Assembly: GCA_022410635.1 (NCBI GenBank)
Contig: JAJVDF010000234.1
Coordinates: 1,631,331 to 1,695,330, forward strand
DNA length: 64,000 nt
Direction of reading: 5' to 3'
Origin: Tretioscincus oriximinensis
Lineage: Eukaryota; Chordata; Lepidosauria; Squamata; Gymnophthalmidae
In this document: positions 33,135 to 43,454 of the stretch, one piece after another
Layout of the letters: every line of letters begins with the position of its first letter
Numbering within the stretch: the stretch's first letter is position 1
Made by a program: the position numbers and the translations under genes
The notes under the pieces: model-generated
The model's database searches: none
What the model was told of the DNA's origin: nothing
The model's input: only the letters and a program-made list of their open reading frames with translations

Positions 33135-34845
33135 ACAAGGAACATACACAGAGGGTATTTACACACAACAGATTTAGACGTCTCAGGAAGAACACCAGAG
33201 GAATAAAACTGGATAGAGATAACAAGGGTGGAGGTCCTTGCTAACCTTAATAAGGTGAACATTATTAAATCCCCGGGGCAGACGGCATTCACCCAAGAAT
33301 TCTTAAAGAACTCAAATGCGAAATTGCTGAACTTCTAACCAAAATATTTAATCTTTCCTTGAGATCAGGCACAGTACCAGTAGATTGGAGGATAGCTAAC
33401 GTAACACCAATCTTCAAAAAAGGATACTGGGATGATTCCGTAAATTATAGACCCGTCAATTTAATATCAGTTCCAGGTAAAGTATTGGAAACCATAATTA
33501 AGGACAAAATTACTAAACACATGGAGAAGCACCCATTGCTGAATAAAACTCAGCATAGTTTCTGCAAAGGTAAATCATGCCTTACTAGCTTGCCAGAATT
33601 CTTTGAGAGTGTTAACAAACATGTAGATAAAGCGGATCCAGTTGATATTGTCTATCTAGGTTTTCAGAAGGCTTTTGATAAAGTCCCTCATCAAAGGCTC
33701 CTAAAAAAGCCCCACACTCATGGTATAAGAGGACAGACTTTGTCCTGGATTGGAAACTGGCTAAAAGATAGAAATCAGAGTGTAGTAATAAATGGACAGT
33801 TCTCCGAGTGGAAAGAGGTAAGAAGTGGGGTACGTCAGGGGTCTGTACTGGAACCTTTACTTTTCAATATATTCATAAATGATCTGGATGCCAAGGTAAA
33901 TAATGAAATAGTCAAGTTTGCTGACAACACTAAACTGTTCAGGGTAGTAAAAACTGATAATGATTGTAATGCACTCCAGGGCGATCCACTGAAATTGGGT
34001 GAGTGGGTATCAAAGTGGCAAATGCACTTCAATTTCAGCAAATGCAAGGTCATGCACATTGGGGCAAAGAACTCCAATTACTTCTACCATCAGATGGGAA
34101 CCAAGCTTTCTGTAACCGAGCAAGAAAAGGATCTTGCGGTGTTCGATGAAGATGTCAACCCAGTGTGCAGCAGTAGCAAAAAAGGCAAATTCCATGTTGG
34201 GGAATACTGTGTTCAATTCTGGTCACTACATCTTAAGAGGGATATTGTGGAACTAGAGAAAGTGTAGAAAAGGGCAACAAAAATGATCAAGGGTCTGGAT
34301 CACCTCCCTTATGATGTCAGGCTGCAACATCTGGGTCTCTTCAGCCTCAAAAGGTGCCGTTTGAGAGGTGATCTGATTGAAGTATACAAAATCATACATG
34401 GGATGGATAGGGTGAATAGGGAAAAAATGTTTCCTCTACACACAACTAAGGACCAGAGGGCACTCCTTGAATCTGATGGGTAGAAAAGTGAGAACAGAAA
34501 AAGGAAAGTATTTTTTTCACCCAGAGGGTCATTAACTTGTGGAAATTACTTCCTGAAGAGGTAGTGGCAGCTAACAGCCTGAATAGCTTCAAGACAGGAC
34601 TAGACAGGTTTATAGACACCAAGGGTATAAATGGGTACTAGGATGGATGTCTGGATGTTGCCTCTGGGATGGTCCAAAAGGCAGGACTCCTGAAATACCA
34701 TTTGCAGGTGGTCATGAACAGGTGATATGTTGGTTTCCTCTGTTCAGACTGCCCAGGTGCATCTGGTGGGCCTCTGTGTGAGACACAGTGCTGGACCTGA
34801 TGGACTGTGGCCTGATCCAGTATGGTTCTTCTTATGTTCTTAATC
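33135..34845 (+). pseudogene. CR1-clade LINE ORF2, RT to C-terminus, with 3'UTR
   Basis: Non-LTR retrotransposon reverse transcriptase, 5' truncated within the RT N-terminus (DGIHPRILKELK at about 33285). RT motifs in the 33359-34267 frame: ANVTPIFKKGY, VNYRPVNLISVPGKVLE, SFCKGKSCLT, GFQKAFDKVPHQRLLKK, SGVRQGSVLEPLLFNIFIND and, in the catalytic box, FADNTKLFRV where FADD is expected, so the second Asp is lost. A stop at about 34265 precedes GLDHLPYDVRLQHLGLFSLK and RCRLRGDLIEVYKIIHGMDR (34283-34483). An internal deletion joins GKFHVG to EYCVQFWS. The 3'UTR runs to gatccagtatggttcttctt at 34817-34836. Confidence 0.93.
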
Positions 34846-35914
34846 CAAACTTGCCAGAAGTGTCTTATCATTATAGTGTAAGTATGAATGCTGTTGATAA
34901 TGTTCTTCATAACTTACTCCTGCATGGACATCTTTCTGGACACCTCTGTGCCTACTTTTCACAAGGTTGGAGACTGAAGTGGTGTTCTTCTATGTTGTAA
35001 GCGGTTTTAACTGTCCATTCTGATCTTGAAACATAGATAAACTCTGGCTATCCTCTCCCTTGGAGATATTCTTTGGGTTTTTCTGCACCGAATGCCTTAT
35101 CATGGGTGTCATTAGGTCTGACTATGGAAAGATATGGCATTGTAGCCAGACCAATCTCTGCTGTGGCCCTGAGGTTTAGAAACTTTTGTTCTTAGCTTCT
35201 GAGGCTCTGGGAGACACATTTTGGGCCACACTTCATTGTATGAAACTATCATTTCAGTAGTCCCAAACATGGAGGCGTACCTCTATTTGATATCTTTGAA
35301 TTCAGTTCCTACTGAATAATGGAATGAATTATTCCATTAATTCCATTCCCAGATAATGATCACACCCCGATATATTTAGAGAGTACTTGCAGCAGACTCA
35401 TGGTATTACTACTCAGAATCAAGGCTCTTCATGAAGGTCTCTTTCTTTTAGAAAGCCAAACTCTCGCTAAATCTTCACTGAGATATGCAAATGCTTCTGT
35501 TTGAAAGTGGATCAAATTTAGACTTTTATGCCTGTATGACTATTTTCCCAATTATTAATTTGAATATGAAGTCCAGAAATTTAAAAACTAAATACCAGCT
35601 TATATTTCCATATTCAATGGGTTTTGTAGAGCCATTTCAATCTGGTTAAACTCTGTGTGGGATAGGACATTCTAAAACCATCTTCACTATTTGCTCTATT
35701 GCAAATTCCTATCTGGCATTTCAGTACATTTCCTGACAGATGCAGCATCCCAACTTTTTTTCTTTTCTTCTTCTTGTAGTCTTGTTACTGCCTTGTCCCT
35801 TATTTAGTCCAGGAAAAAAATAATCCAGAACAGACTGAGCAATCTTTAAAAGCAGATTTGTGATCAAAACCAAAGTGAAGTGATACATTGTAACCATCAG
35901 ATATGTTTGTTTAT
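34846..35914. other. Unassigned sequence
   Basis: No recognisable gene or repeat. Confidence 0.5.
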
Positions 35915-36075
35915 ATCCTGCCATATACTTAGGTCCCAACAAAATAGTCAGCTAAAATGGAATGACTAAAATAAAAAGGCCAATTTCTTCTATGGGAGAG
36001 GATTTCATTGTTTCAGCTGAAGGCCAGGGTGAAAGGATGTATCATCACCAGATAGATGGCGGAAGGGTCTCTAAA
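35915..36075 (-). mobile_element. L2-like LINE 3'UTR fragment
   Basis: Plus-strand gtttatatcctgccatatac, then cagctgaaggccagggtgaa and atgtatcatcacc, parallels 28920-29070 of the L2 element (cagccaaaggccaggtgaaa, gtgcatcttcaagg). Non-coding, degenerate. Confidence 0.6.
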
Positions 36076-37594
36076 AAATTCAAAATCTCATTAATTTGAT
36101 ATATGATTAGTTGTGAAATAATCACCAGTGCAGCAATATAATAATTCATCCTTTGTTTTAATTAGATTCAGCAGAATGTATGTTTGCAATGATTTCCTTT
36201 GGGATAGCCTCATACCCAGGTTTGGTGCTCTAGATAATTGTCACAGCTAAGTATAAAAATAGTTTTGACTGAGCAATGAGCACTTAATTCAGCTTGCATA
36301 AAGTACATAATTGATCATAGCNCTTCTTGCCCTTGATTATTATTATTATTATTATTACCAAGGAAAACAATAAGACAAATATGAACACAAATATAATATC
36401 AATTCCTTCTGTTGATTTTGAATTTTTATTTTCATAATTGCATTAAAACAAAATTAAGTAAACAATCGCAGTGTAACACAGTATGTAATTTATTTTATTT
36501 ATTTAAAAAATCCAGTGAAGTATATGAAAATTATTCTCTTATTTAGTGATATTTTGATTTGCCTTCTTCATTGTATTTATAATTAAAGGAGAGTTTTAAT
36601 ATGTTTTCATACTGGGTAGACTGCTATGTTACTTCCTGAAGAACTCACACATGTAAATTAGAGACGTTATTGTAGGCAAATTAAACCACTTATCCCCTGT
36701 AGAGCTGAAAGTATTAATAGATACATATCCTGAAATTCACAGTGAATTATTAACATGTTATCAAACACAGGCACAGGTCAGCAAAAGTTTACACATTTTA
36801 TTTTCTTGTTGATGAAAGATACTGAATGCTGTGATAGCACTGTAAAAGAAAGTAAAATAATAAAACACTGAATAAGAACATTGGGTGTAAGAATTTTTTT
36901 TGGGTATAATAATATCCTTTCAAAACTATGGAAATGTGAATTTCACCTACACAAATAATCTTAGTTATAACTCACAGCTGCAAAACTTAGGGAACAATAG
37001 CATGGCACACAGATACACTTCGGAGAAAATGAGAAGAGACGCTGGATATAGGAAAGTATAGTAGCAGGTATAGGTGACCTCATTTCATTGAGATTATAGC
37101 ATGTTGAAAATGTCTCAATCACCAGTTCAACCTCTTTTCTTCTGATAAGAAAAAGTGAACCGAATTTATCTACAAATCAAGTGAACAGAGGGGGGAAAGA
37201 GTACAATTAAGTACATGAAGAAGGCTATTTATACAATAATAAAAGCAGTTTAGTCCCTCAGCATCGGAAGAAGTAAATGCATCTACGAAAGCTTATGCCA
37301 CCTACTTTTCAAGCCCCTTTGCTGAAAAAGTAGCTNGGGAATTGGACAATATTAAAAATACATTCTTGTGTTTTTCATTGCCTGATTTTCAGAACAAACT
37401 TAATGAGATACTTATTGCAACAGGCTGTTATTGTTTCTATAACAGACGTTTTTAGAATAATATTTATCAGTGAGGGTCATACAGGCATTTACTACTGCAA
37501 CACTTATTAAACAGGTTTTATTGCACCAGGAACAGGTTAGATAACAATCTCTTAAAATAAATACATGCATATAGATTTGAAGTGAAATAAAATT
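36076..37594. other. Unassigned AT-rich sequence
   Basis: No gene or classified repeat; a short (ATT)n run lies at about 36337-36358. Confidence 0.5.
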
Positions 37595-38319
37595 AGGCCA
37601 TGGCTAAATAGCTACAGAAGTGAGGTATGTGCAGCATCTTGGCTGACTGTGCTGCACAGCCCCACCTCAGGGGCTGACCAGGGACAACTGCCACACCATC
37701 ACATGGGCAGGCCACACCTGAAGCTTGCCATCCCACAAGCCCCACCCAGTCCATACTGGGCGGTCCAATTTTCTCGCTACCATAGTGAGTTCTGCCCAGC
37801 CATGCTGGAGGCAGACACCACACATATTTTATCAGCTGCCCAGCCATGCTTGAGGCAGACCACCAGAGGATCAAGGAGGTTTTTGTGGAGCTCTCAGGTG
37901 GTGGCCTGTGTCGAGCACCCTCCATGACTCAAAGTTGTGTTCAGTGCACAGCCCATCACCAAAGGTGAGCTCCATGACCTTGAACCCCTTAAGTGGCTCT
38001 CTCACACTATGGGATAGCCAGGGGATATCTGCCTGCCAGACATTAGCTATCCCTTTTGGCCAGCCAAGATGCGCACCTGTTACAAGAGCAGCACTACCAC
38101 TGCTCCCCCACCACACTCCTAAAGCCTTTCCACCCACTCAGCAAGGGCCCTTTGCACTTGCCACAGGCCACATGCCCGCATCAGACAGATACACACCATA
38201 CAGAGATACAGAAAGATACACACCATCCATTCTAAACATATTACGCATGGTACTACATATATCATTATGCCATGTAACACAGCATAGAGTTGACTCAAAA
38301 TTGCTTCTGCCAGTTCATG

Positions 38320-38571
38320 TCTATGTAAAGGGGCAAGTAATGCTCACCCAACTGCACAGCAAATGCATCAGGTGCTCCTAGGTGGTGAATCGTCTCAGAT
38401 ATGACTCTCAACAGCATGCCACACCATCCTAGCCAAATGACACGGGTAGTTACAGGCAGCTGCAAGTTGTTACAGGAAGTTGCAAATTAGTGGACCAGTG
38501 AGATGAAGCAGCATAACAGCCAGCCCAATAAACGATACTGTGCCCAACTATCCAAAGGCGCCAAGGAGCAC
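38320..38571 (-). pseudogene. Ngaro-like copy 2: SGNH hydrolase-like domain, N-terminal part
   Basis: Minus-strand translation gives RLWIVGHSIVYWAGCYAASS and HWSTNLQLPV, matching copy 1 (VWIVGYSIVYWAGRYAA, HWSQNLQLPQ) with the GHS nucleophile box intact. After a roughly 20-bp tandem duplication (gttacagg-ncagttgcaa units, 38451-38492) and stops, MVWHAVES and GAPDAFAVQLGEHYLP align with copy 1 MMWHELHS and GAPNAIVLQLSENDLP. The block III Asn is therefore replaced by His. The distal part is not recognisable. Confidence 0.7.
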
Positions 38572-38573
38572 CT
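38572..38573 (-). promoter_or_regulatory. Putative splice acceptor before the hydrolase exon, copy 2
   Basis: On the minus strand ttctgtttctttc is followed by AG and then gtgctccttgg, directly ahead of the SGNH block I coding segment. It is the same position as 4519-4520 in copy 1. Confidence 0.5.
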
Positions 38574-38679
38574 GAAAGAAACAGAAATATATATATATAA
38601 GATAGAGAAACTCACAGTAGTACTATCAAGCTTGATAGTTATCAGGATGAATATAGGACTGGAATGCTCCTGACCTCCA

Positions 38680-38960
38680 TCACCCAATACTCTCAATTCC
38701 TGTTGCGTGTACACCAAGAGCAACAGCCATTGTCGCACCCCCTATTCTAAATGAGTGCAGACCAAATTCTGAAGGTGTGAGATCCAACGTTATCAAAGCA
38801 CCTTTAACTACACTGGCAGCTTGAAAACTAGACAGAAAGGTTCCATTTTGATGGCTAAGAAAGGGGCCTGCTATATGTGGCCTCAACATTATAAATGATG
38901 CACATCCTGTACTGGACAAGAGCCAGCCACAAACAATGGTCCCAGATGGATCATTGACCC
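38680..38960 (-). pseudogene. Ngaro-like copy 2: tyrosine recombinase C-terminus
   Basis: The frame reads SFIMLRPHIAGPFLSHQNGT, FLSSFQAASVV, LTPSEFGLHSFRIGGATMAV and LGVHATGIESIG. The HSFRIGGAT box keeps both the His and the Arg of the catalytic R-H-R-Y set, unlike copy 1, which has a stop at the Arg. Sequence past GIESIG departs from coding and enters the putative intron; the nucleophile Tyr segment is not recognised. Confidence 0.8.
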
Positions 38961-39231
38961 CTTATTGACTTTATCAGTTTTTGAATGATGCAAAAAGGAG
39001 TCTATCTTGTTCAATCTTTATATCATTAGCTAGAACCATGGCTGGCCCTGGCTCTTTAACTTCAGAAATGGCCCAAAAATAACAGAAAATTCAGCTCTAA
39101 ACCTGGCTTATTTATACACATCAGGGCAAGTAAAAGACTATTTAATAGTTGGAATGTTATAGGGCTCCTAGTGTTGACACTAACGGGGATTGACCAACTC
39201 CATTCAGCGATTGCCCTCCTGGCCAAAAAGG
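38961..39231. other. Unassigned sequence between Ngaro-like copy 2 and CR1
   Basis: No gene recognised. 39150-39231 may belong to the CR1 copy but I see no motif. Confidence 0.4.
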
Positions 39232-40305
39232 AATTACAAGCTCTTGGGAAGGAAGTAATTAGAATGAAGAGAAACTTGCTAGAATTCTTTGAGAGTGTTA
39301 ACAAACACTCCAGTTGATATTGTCTATCTAGATTTTCAGAAGGCTTTTGATAAAGTCCCTCATCAAAGGCTTCTAAAAAAGCTCCATACTCGTGGTATAA
39401 GAGGACAGACTTTGTCCTGGATTGGAAACTGGTTAAAAGATAGAAAACAGAGGGTAGTATTAAATGGACAGTTCTCTGAGTGGAAAGAGGTAAGAAGTGG
39501 GGTACCCCAGGGACCTGTACTGGGACCCTTACTTTTCAATATATTCATAAATGATCTGGATGCTGAGGTAAATAGTGAAGTAACCATGTCTGCTGATGAC
39601 ACTAAACTGTTCAGGGTAGTGAAAACTGATAATGATTGTAAGGCACTCCAGAGTGGGCATCAAAGTGGCAAATGCACTTCAATTTAATCAAGTGCAAGGT
39701 CATGCATATTGGGGCAAAGAACCCCAACTACTCCTATCACCTGATGGGAACCAAGCTTTCTGTGACCGAGCAACAAAAGGATCTTGGGGTGTTGGTGGAC
39801 AATTCAATAAAAATGTCAACCCAGTGTGCAGCAGGAGCAAAAAAGGCAAATTCCATGTTGGGGATAATTAGGAAAGGAATCGAAAACAAGTCAGCAAATG
39901 TTATTTTGCCTCTTTATAAATCTGTGGTGAGGCCACATTTGGAATACTGTGTTCAATTCTGGTCACCACATCTCAAGAGGGATATTTTGGAACTGAAGAA
40001 GGTGCAGAAAAGGGCAACAAAATAATCAAGGTCCTAGCTTCAAGACAGGACTAGACAGGTTTATGGACACCAAGGGTATAAATGTATACTTGGATGGATG
40101 TCTGGATGTTGCCTCCGGGATGGAGCAACAGGCAGAACTCCTGAAATACCATTTGCAGGGAGTCATGAACAGGAGCATATTTTGCTTTCCTCTGTTTGGA
40201 CTGCCCAGGGGCATCTGGTGGGCCTCTGTGTGACACAGAATGCTGGACTTGATGGGCTGTGGCCTTATACAGTATGGCTCTTTTTATGTTCTTATGTTCT
40301 TATAT
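39232..40305 (+). pseudogene. CR1-clade LINE with several internal deletions
   Basis: The element starts with the pre-RT stretch encoding KEVIRMKRN (39251-39274), then jumps directly to LEFFESVNKH, losing the first RT blocks, and drops about 18 bp before VDIVYLDFQKAFDKVPHQRL. It continues LSWIGNWLKDRKQRVVLNGQ, SGVPQGPVLGPLLFNIFIND and SADDTKLFRV (FADD with Phe changed to Ser). After a further deletion come HIGAKNPNYSYHLMGTKLSV, ANVILPLYKSVVRPHLEYCV and VQKRATK, and then a deletion (at about 40033) joining directly to FKTGLDR-type sequence and the 3'UTR. The end is gtatggctctttttatgttc. Confidence 0.9.
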
Positions 40306-40919
40306 TGGGCAACCATAGACTTTAGCGAAAAAACTGCAGGGCTGCCATGTGTAACCTGGATGTTCTGAGTGCTACTCCTGCAGCCTGCAGAAGAGCCGTT
40401 CGAAAAACAGCCCTTTCTAGGAGTCAAAGATGCCCTAGGTGAACTGAAGGAAAGATAAAAAGGCCCTATGACAGTTGGCCTGAGTCAAAGGTGCCAAGGA
40501 ACTCCACACTCCTCATGCAGTCAGCTTTCCCCATATCCCAAGGATTCTTGGGAAAGTCCTCTGGCTGTGGGCAGCTCCCACTGCTGCCGGGACAAAGTAT
40601 CCACCCCCTGTTGTTGACACCATATGTTGGACAATACATCCCAAAGTTGATTTAAAGGAGGAGATTATGGGCCACCTAGAATCCCCCTGAGCAGGGGAAG
40701 AGAAAGAGTCACACCCTGGGACATCCCCTGATGTAGGCATAAATTGCAACACTATCAAATGTAATTCAAAGTCCTCAGGGGTATCCCAAAGACTTGTAGA
40801 TGGGCCAAGACCTGTAAGCAATAATATTTTCCAAGGCCTAACTCATACTACTCCAAGGATACCATAATTGGCAAAGATACCTCTTTGGCCTGGCATTTGG
40901 CTGAGAAAACTACTGTCTC
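40306..40919. other. Unassigned sequence
   Basis: An open stretch on the minus strand (40821-40513, 102 codons; VPGCDSFSSPAQGDSRWPII) matches nothing known to me. Confidence 0.4.
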
Positions 40920-41042
40920 CTCCCCATTTTTAGATTTGGCTGTTTTTAAAGTGTTAATTATGATTTTGTTGTTAACCGCACCGAGACCCTTGGGTATAGG
41001 GTGGTATAAAAATGTAAATAAATGAATAAAAATAAATAATTA
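40920..41042 (+). mobile_element. LINE 3' tail (L2-like)
   Basis: gattttgttgttaaccgcac, gagacccttgggtataggg, tggtataaaaatgtaaataa and the final AATA repeats are the standard end of L2-like LINEs or SINEs that share their tails. Confidence 0.6.
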
Positions 41043-41549
41043 AAGAAACTGCATGGTAGAGAAAAGCTGCAAAACCGCATATCTCAAAATACTTAGCCAG
41101 AAGGGCTGAATGCTCTTTAACTGTTGCAGCAGCATGTTCCTGTAGGCTCTGAGCTCCCAAATAAGACGTCCATCATGGACTTCAGAATACATCTTCGCAC
41201 CCCAATCTTCCACTGTTGCAGACAAGGTACCTACATCACTCAGAAGTCAGAAGAGATGGAACCGAAAATAGTGAGCCAGATGCTGGGGGGATAAATCTGA
41301 AATCTATGTCAACTGTTCTCATAGAAGGGTAACTGCTCATGGTAGGGTAGCCAAGATTAGTTCGATACTCACCATCAGCTGTTCCAAACAGTAAGACCAG
41401 GCACAAAACTAGAACATTAAAATATGTCAAGAAGTGCCAGATCAAGGAAATGAAAAGGACATAGAAAGCCTGTTACTAAATGCTATTTATACCAGCTCAA
41501 TAAGCCAATTAACAGCACTATACAATCTGTTACTAGGACCCTATATCAC
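41043..41549. other. Unassigned sequence
   Basis: Two minus-strand open stretches (41445-41236 and 41225-41040) read into each other; the first begins with a hydrophobic segment (LVLCLVLLFGTADG). No known family recognised. Confidence 0.4.
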
Positions 41550-42095
41550 ATAAGAACAGAAGAATATAAGAAGAGTCATACTGGATCAGGCCAGAGCCCA
41601 TTTAGTCCAGCATTCTGTCTCACACAGAGGCCCACCAGATGCACCTGGGCAGTCCAAAGAGAGGAAAGCAAAATATGCATCTGTTCATGACACCCTGCAA
41701 ATGGTATTTCAGGAATCCTCCCTGTTACTCCATCCCGGAGGCAACAGCCAGACATCCATCCTAGTACCCATTTATACCCTTGGTGTCCATAAACCTGTCT
41801 AGTCCTGCCTTGAAGCTATCCAAGCTGTTAGCTACCACTACCTCTTCAGGAAGTAAATTCCACAGGCCGATGACCCTCTGGGTGAAAAAATACTTTCCTT
41901 TGTCTGTTCTCACTCTTCTGCCCATCNGTTTCAATGAGTGCCCTCTGGTCCTAGTGTTGTGTGATAGAGAAAACATTTTTTCTCTGTTCACCCTATCCAT
42001 CCCATGCATGATTTTGTACAGTTCAATCAAATCACCTCTCAAATGTTGCCTTTCGAGGCTGAAGAGGCTGATCTTATCTGCTTCAGTATAGTGAA
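41550..42095 (-). pseudogene. CR1-clade LINE ORF2 C-terminus and 3'UTR
   Basis: Minus strand: RGDLIELYKIMHGMDRVNRE, KMFSLSHNTRTRGHSLK, KGKYFFTQRVIGLWNLLPEE and LDSFKAGLDRFMDTKGINGY then stop at about 41764. This is an intact CR1 C-terminus apart from one N. The 3'UTR follows (gatggatgtctggctg, catttgcagggtgtc) to gttcttatgtg at about 41550. It is 5' truncated near 42090. Confidence 0.92.
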
Positions 42096-43184
42096 GAAGG
42101 AGAAGGATTGGCTTTTATGCTCGCTTTTCTCAACCTAAAGGGATTTTAAATGGTTAACATAACTTTCTCTTTACAACAGACACTTTGTTAAGTAAGTAGT
42201 GTTGCAAGGAATTGTAACTAGCCCAAGATCACCCAGCTGGTTTCATGTTGAAGTGCAGAATCAAATCAGGAAACCACTAGAAAACAATTTGATATTCTAA
42301 ACACAACACTATCTCATCTGTGCTGTTCTTGGTTCTAAACAAAGGCAGCTTTTTTGGTTACCTATTTATTGGCCATCNTAAGTAATAAAAGGAGTGTAGG
42401 AAAGTTCAACATTCCAAGGTATAATAACCAATGACAGGGATTGGAACTTTGGCAGCCTTCAGTATCTAATTATAACATGTCTCCAATTACATCTGTTTGG
42501 GGATTCTAAAAAGCTATCTTCTGGGTGTGGAAGATCTGCTACTGTGCTACTATGATGTTGAATACTATGAAGATGCCCATATGCTGCTGGGAAAACTCCC
42601 TACTGGCAGACATGTCAGCTTACATGGAGTGGAGAAGGAAACACAAAAATTGTATCCAATTTTTATTTCAAAAGAGCATTCATTAAACTGAAGTTTTGTT
42701 TGAAATCAGATCTTGAAAGCAAACACTCAATTCATAGATTTGTTTAAAAGTCTACAAGATAGGATAGGGTGAAGGATAATGATACTACAGTGATTTTGAA
42801 AGAGAAGTTGAGGGAGTAGAAAGCCAATACTCATTAAAAGGTTGGTCCAAATGAGAAAGGGGTAGATACAAATAAAAAATAAATAAAAACAAGGTGACTA
42901 AATGATTCCACTTCAACAAAGTCATTTTAGTAAGCAATTTGAATTTCTGTACATGTTCATTCTCAGCTATCTGTTGTGTTTTCCAATATATTGTGGACAG
43001 ATTTATTTAAAGTGGCTTCAGAAAAGGTTAGTTTATTGCAAGGAAATGCTTTAGCAGAGAAATAGATGTATTCCAAGATATTTATCCTGTAAAATTCACC
43101 ACAGTAAAATCTACTATTAAAAGCAAGGAAAGTTTCCTTATCTAGTTTTATGTTAAGTTGCAAACCAGGTATAGCATTTAATGT
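42096..43184. other. Unassigned sequence
   Basis: No recognisable gene or repeat; a short LINE-tail-like patch (42100-42160) is too diverged to assign. Confidence 0.45.
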
Positions 43185-43454
43185 AGGGTTACCATACGTC
43201 CCGGGAAGGCGGGACAATCCCTGTTTGGGGAACTAAAATATAGTCCTCTCCGGGTTTTAAGATAAAATCCCGGATTTTTACATTCCCTGATGCTACGCAC
43301 ACATATGCACGCAAACATGGACGCTTGTGGTGAGACAGGCAGAGGAGAGATTCTGCCTGTCTCACTACAAGCGCCCGTGTGTGCACACGCACACGTGCAC
43401 AGACCCCCACCCCATCCCCACCCCAGTTTTGAGATGCCAAAATATGGCAACCCT
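43185..43454. mobile_element. hAT-like MITE with internal hairpin
   Basis: 270 bp bounded by agggttaccata and tatggcaaccct (11 of 12 inverted-repeat positions), followed inside by cgtcccgggaaggcggg. The centre holds a hairpin with 21-bp arms, 43322-43342 and 43353-43373, with one mismatch. The AGGGTTGCCAT type of terminus is common in hAT-derived non-autonomous elements. The flanks share atttaat but no clean 8-bp duplication. A GT-rich run and polypyrimidine tract follow the hairpin. Confidence 0.75.

Larger units (their letters stand above)
37595..38960 (-). mobile_element. Ngaro/DIRS-like tyrosine-recombinase retrotransposon, copy 2 (degenerate)
   Basis: Minus-strand relative of 2356-5545. 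It retains the C-terminal recombinase (38960-38700), an intron-like gap with acceptor at 38573-38572, the start of the SGNH hydrolase (38571-38320) and the 3' non-coding region (about 38090-37595). Shared 3' landmarks on the minus strand are gcgcatcttggctggcc, gcagatatcccctggc, ccttgatcctctggtgg, gactgggtggggcttg and tagccatggcc. RNase H and the recombinase N-terminus are missing. Opposite orientation and strong divergence show an independent insertion, not a recent duplication. Confidence 0.82.

Noticed and set aside
38617..38640. Small perfect palindrome actatcaagcttgatagt
   Set aside because: Short; within the putative intron of Ngaro-like copy 2 with no evident role.
40513..41445. Series of minus-strand ORFs possibly forming a retroviral or cellular gene remnant
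   Set aside because: A signal-peptide-like start (LVLCLVLLFG) is suggestive, but no conserved motif supports any family.
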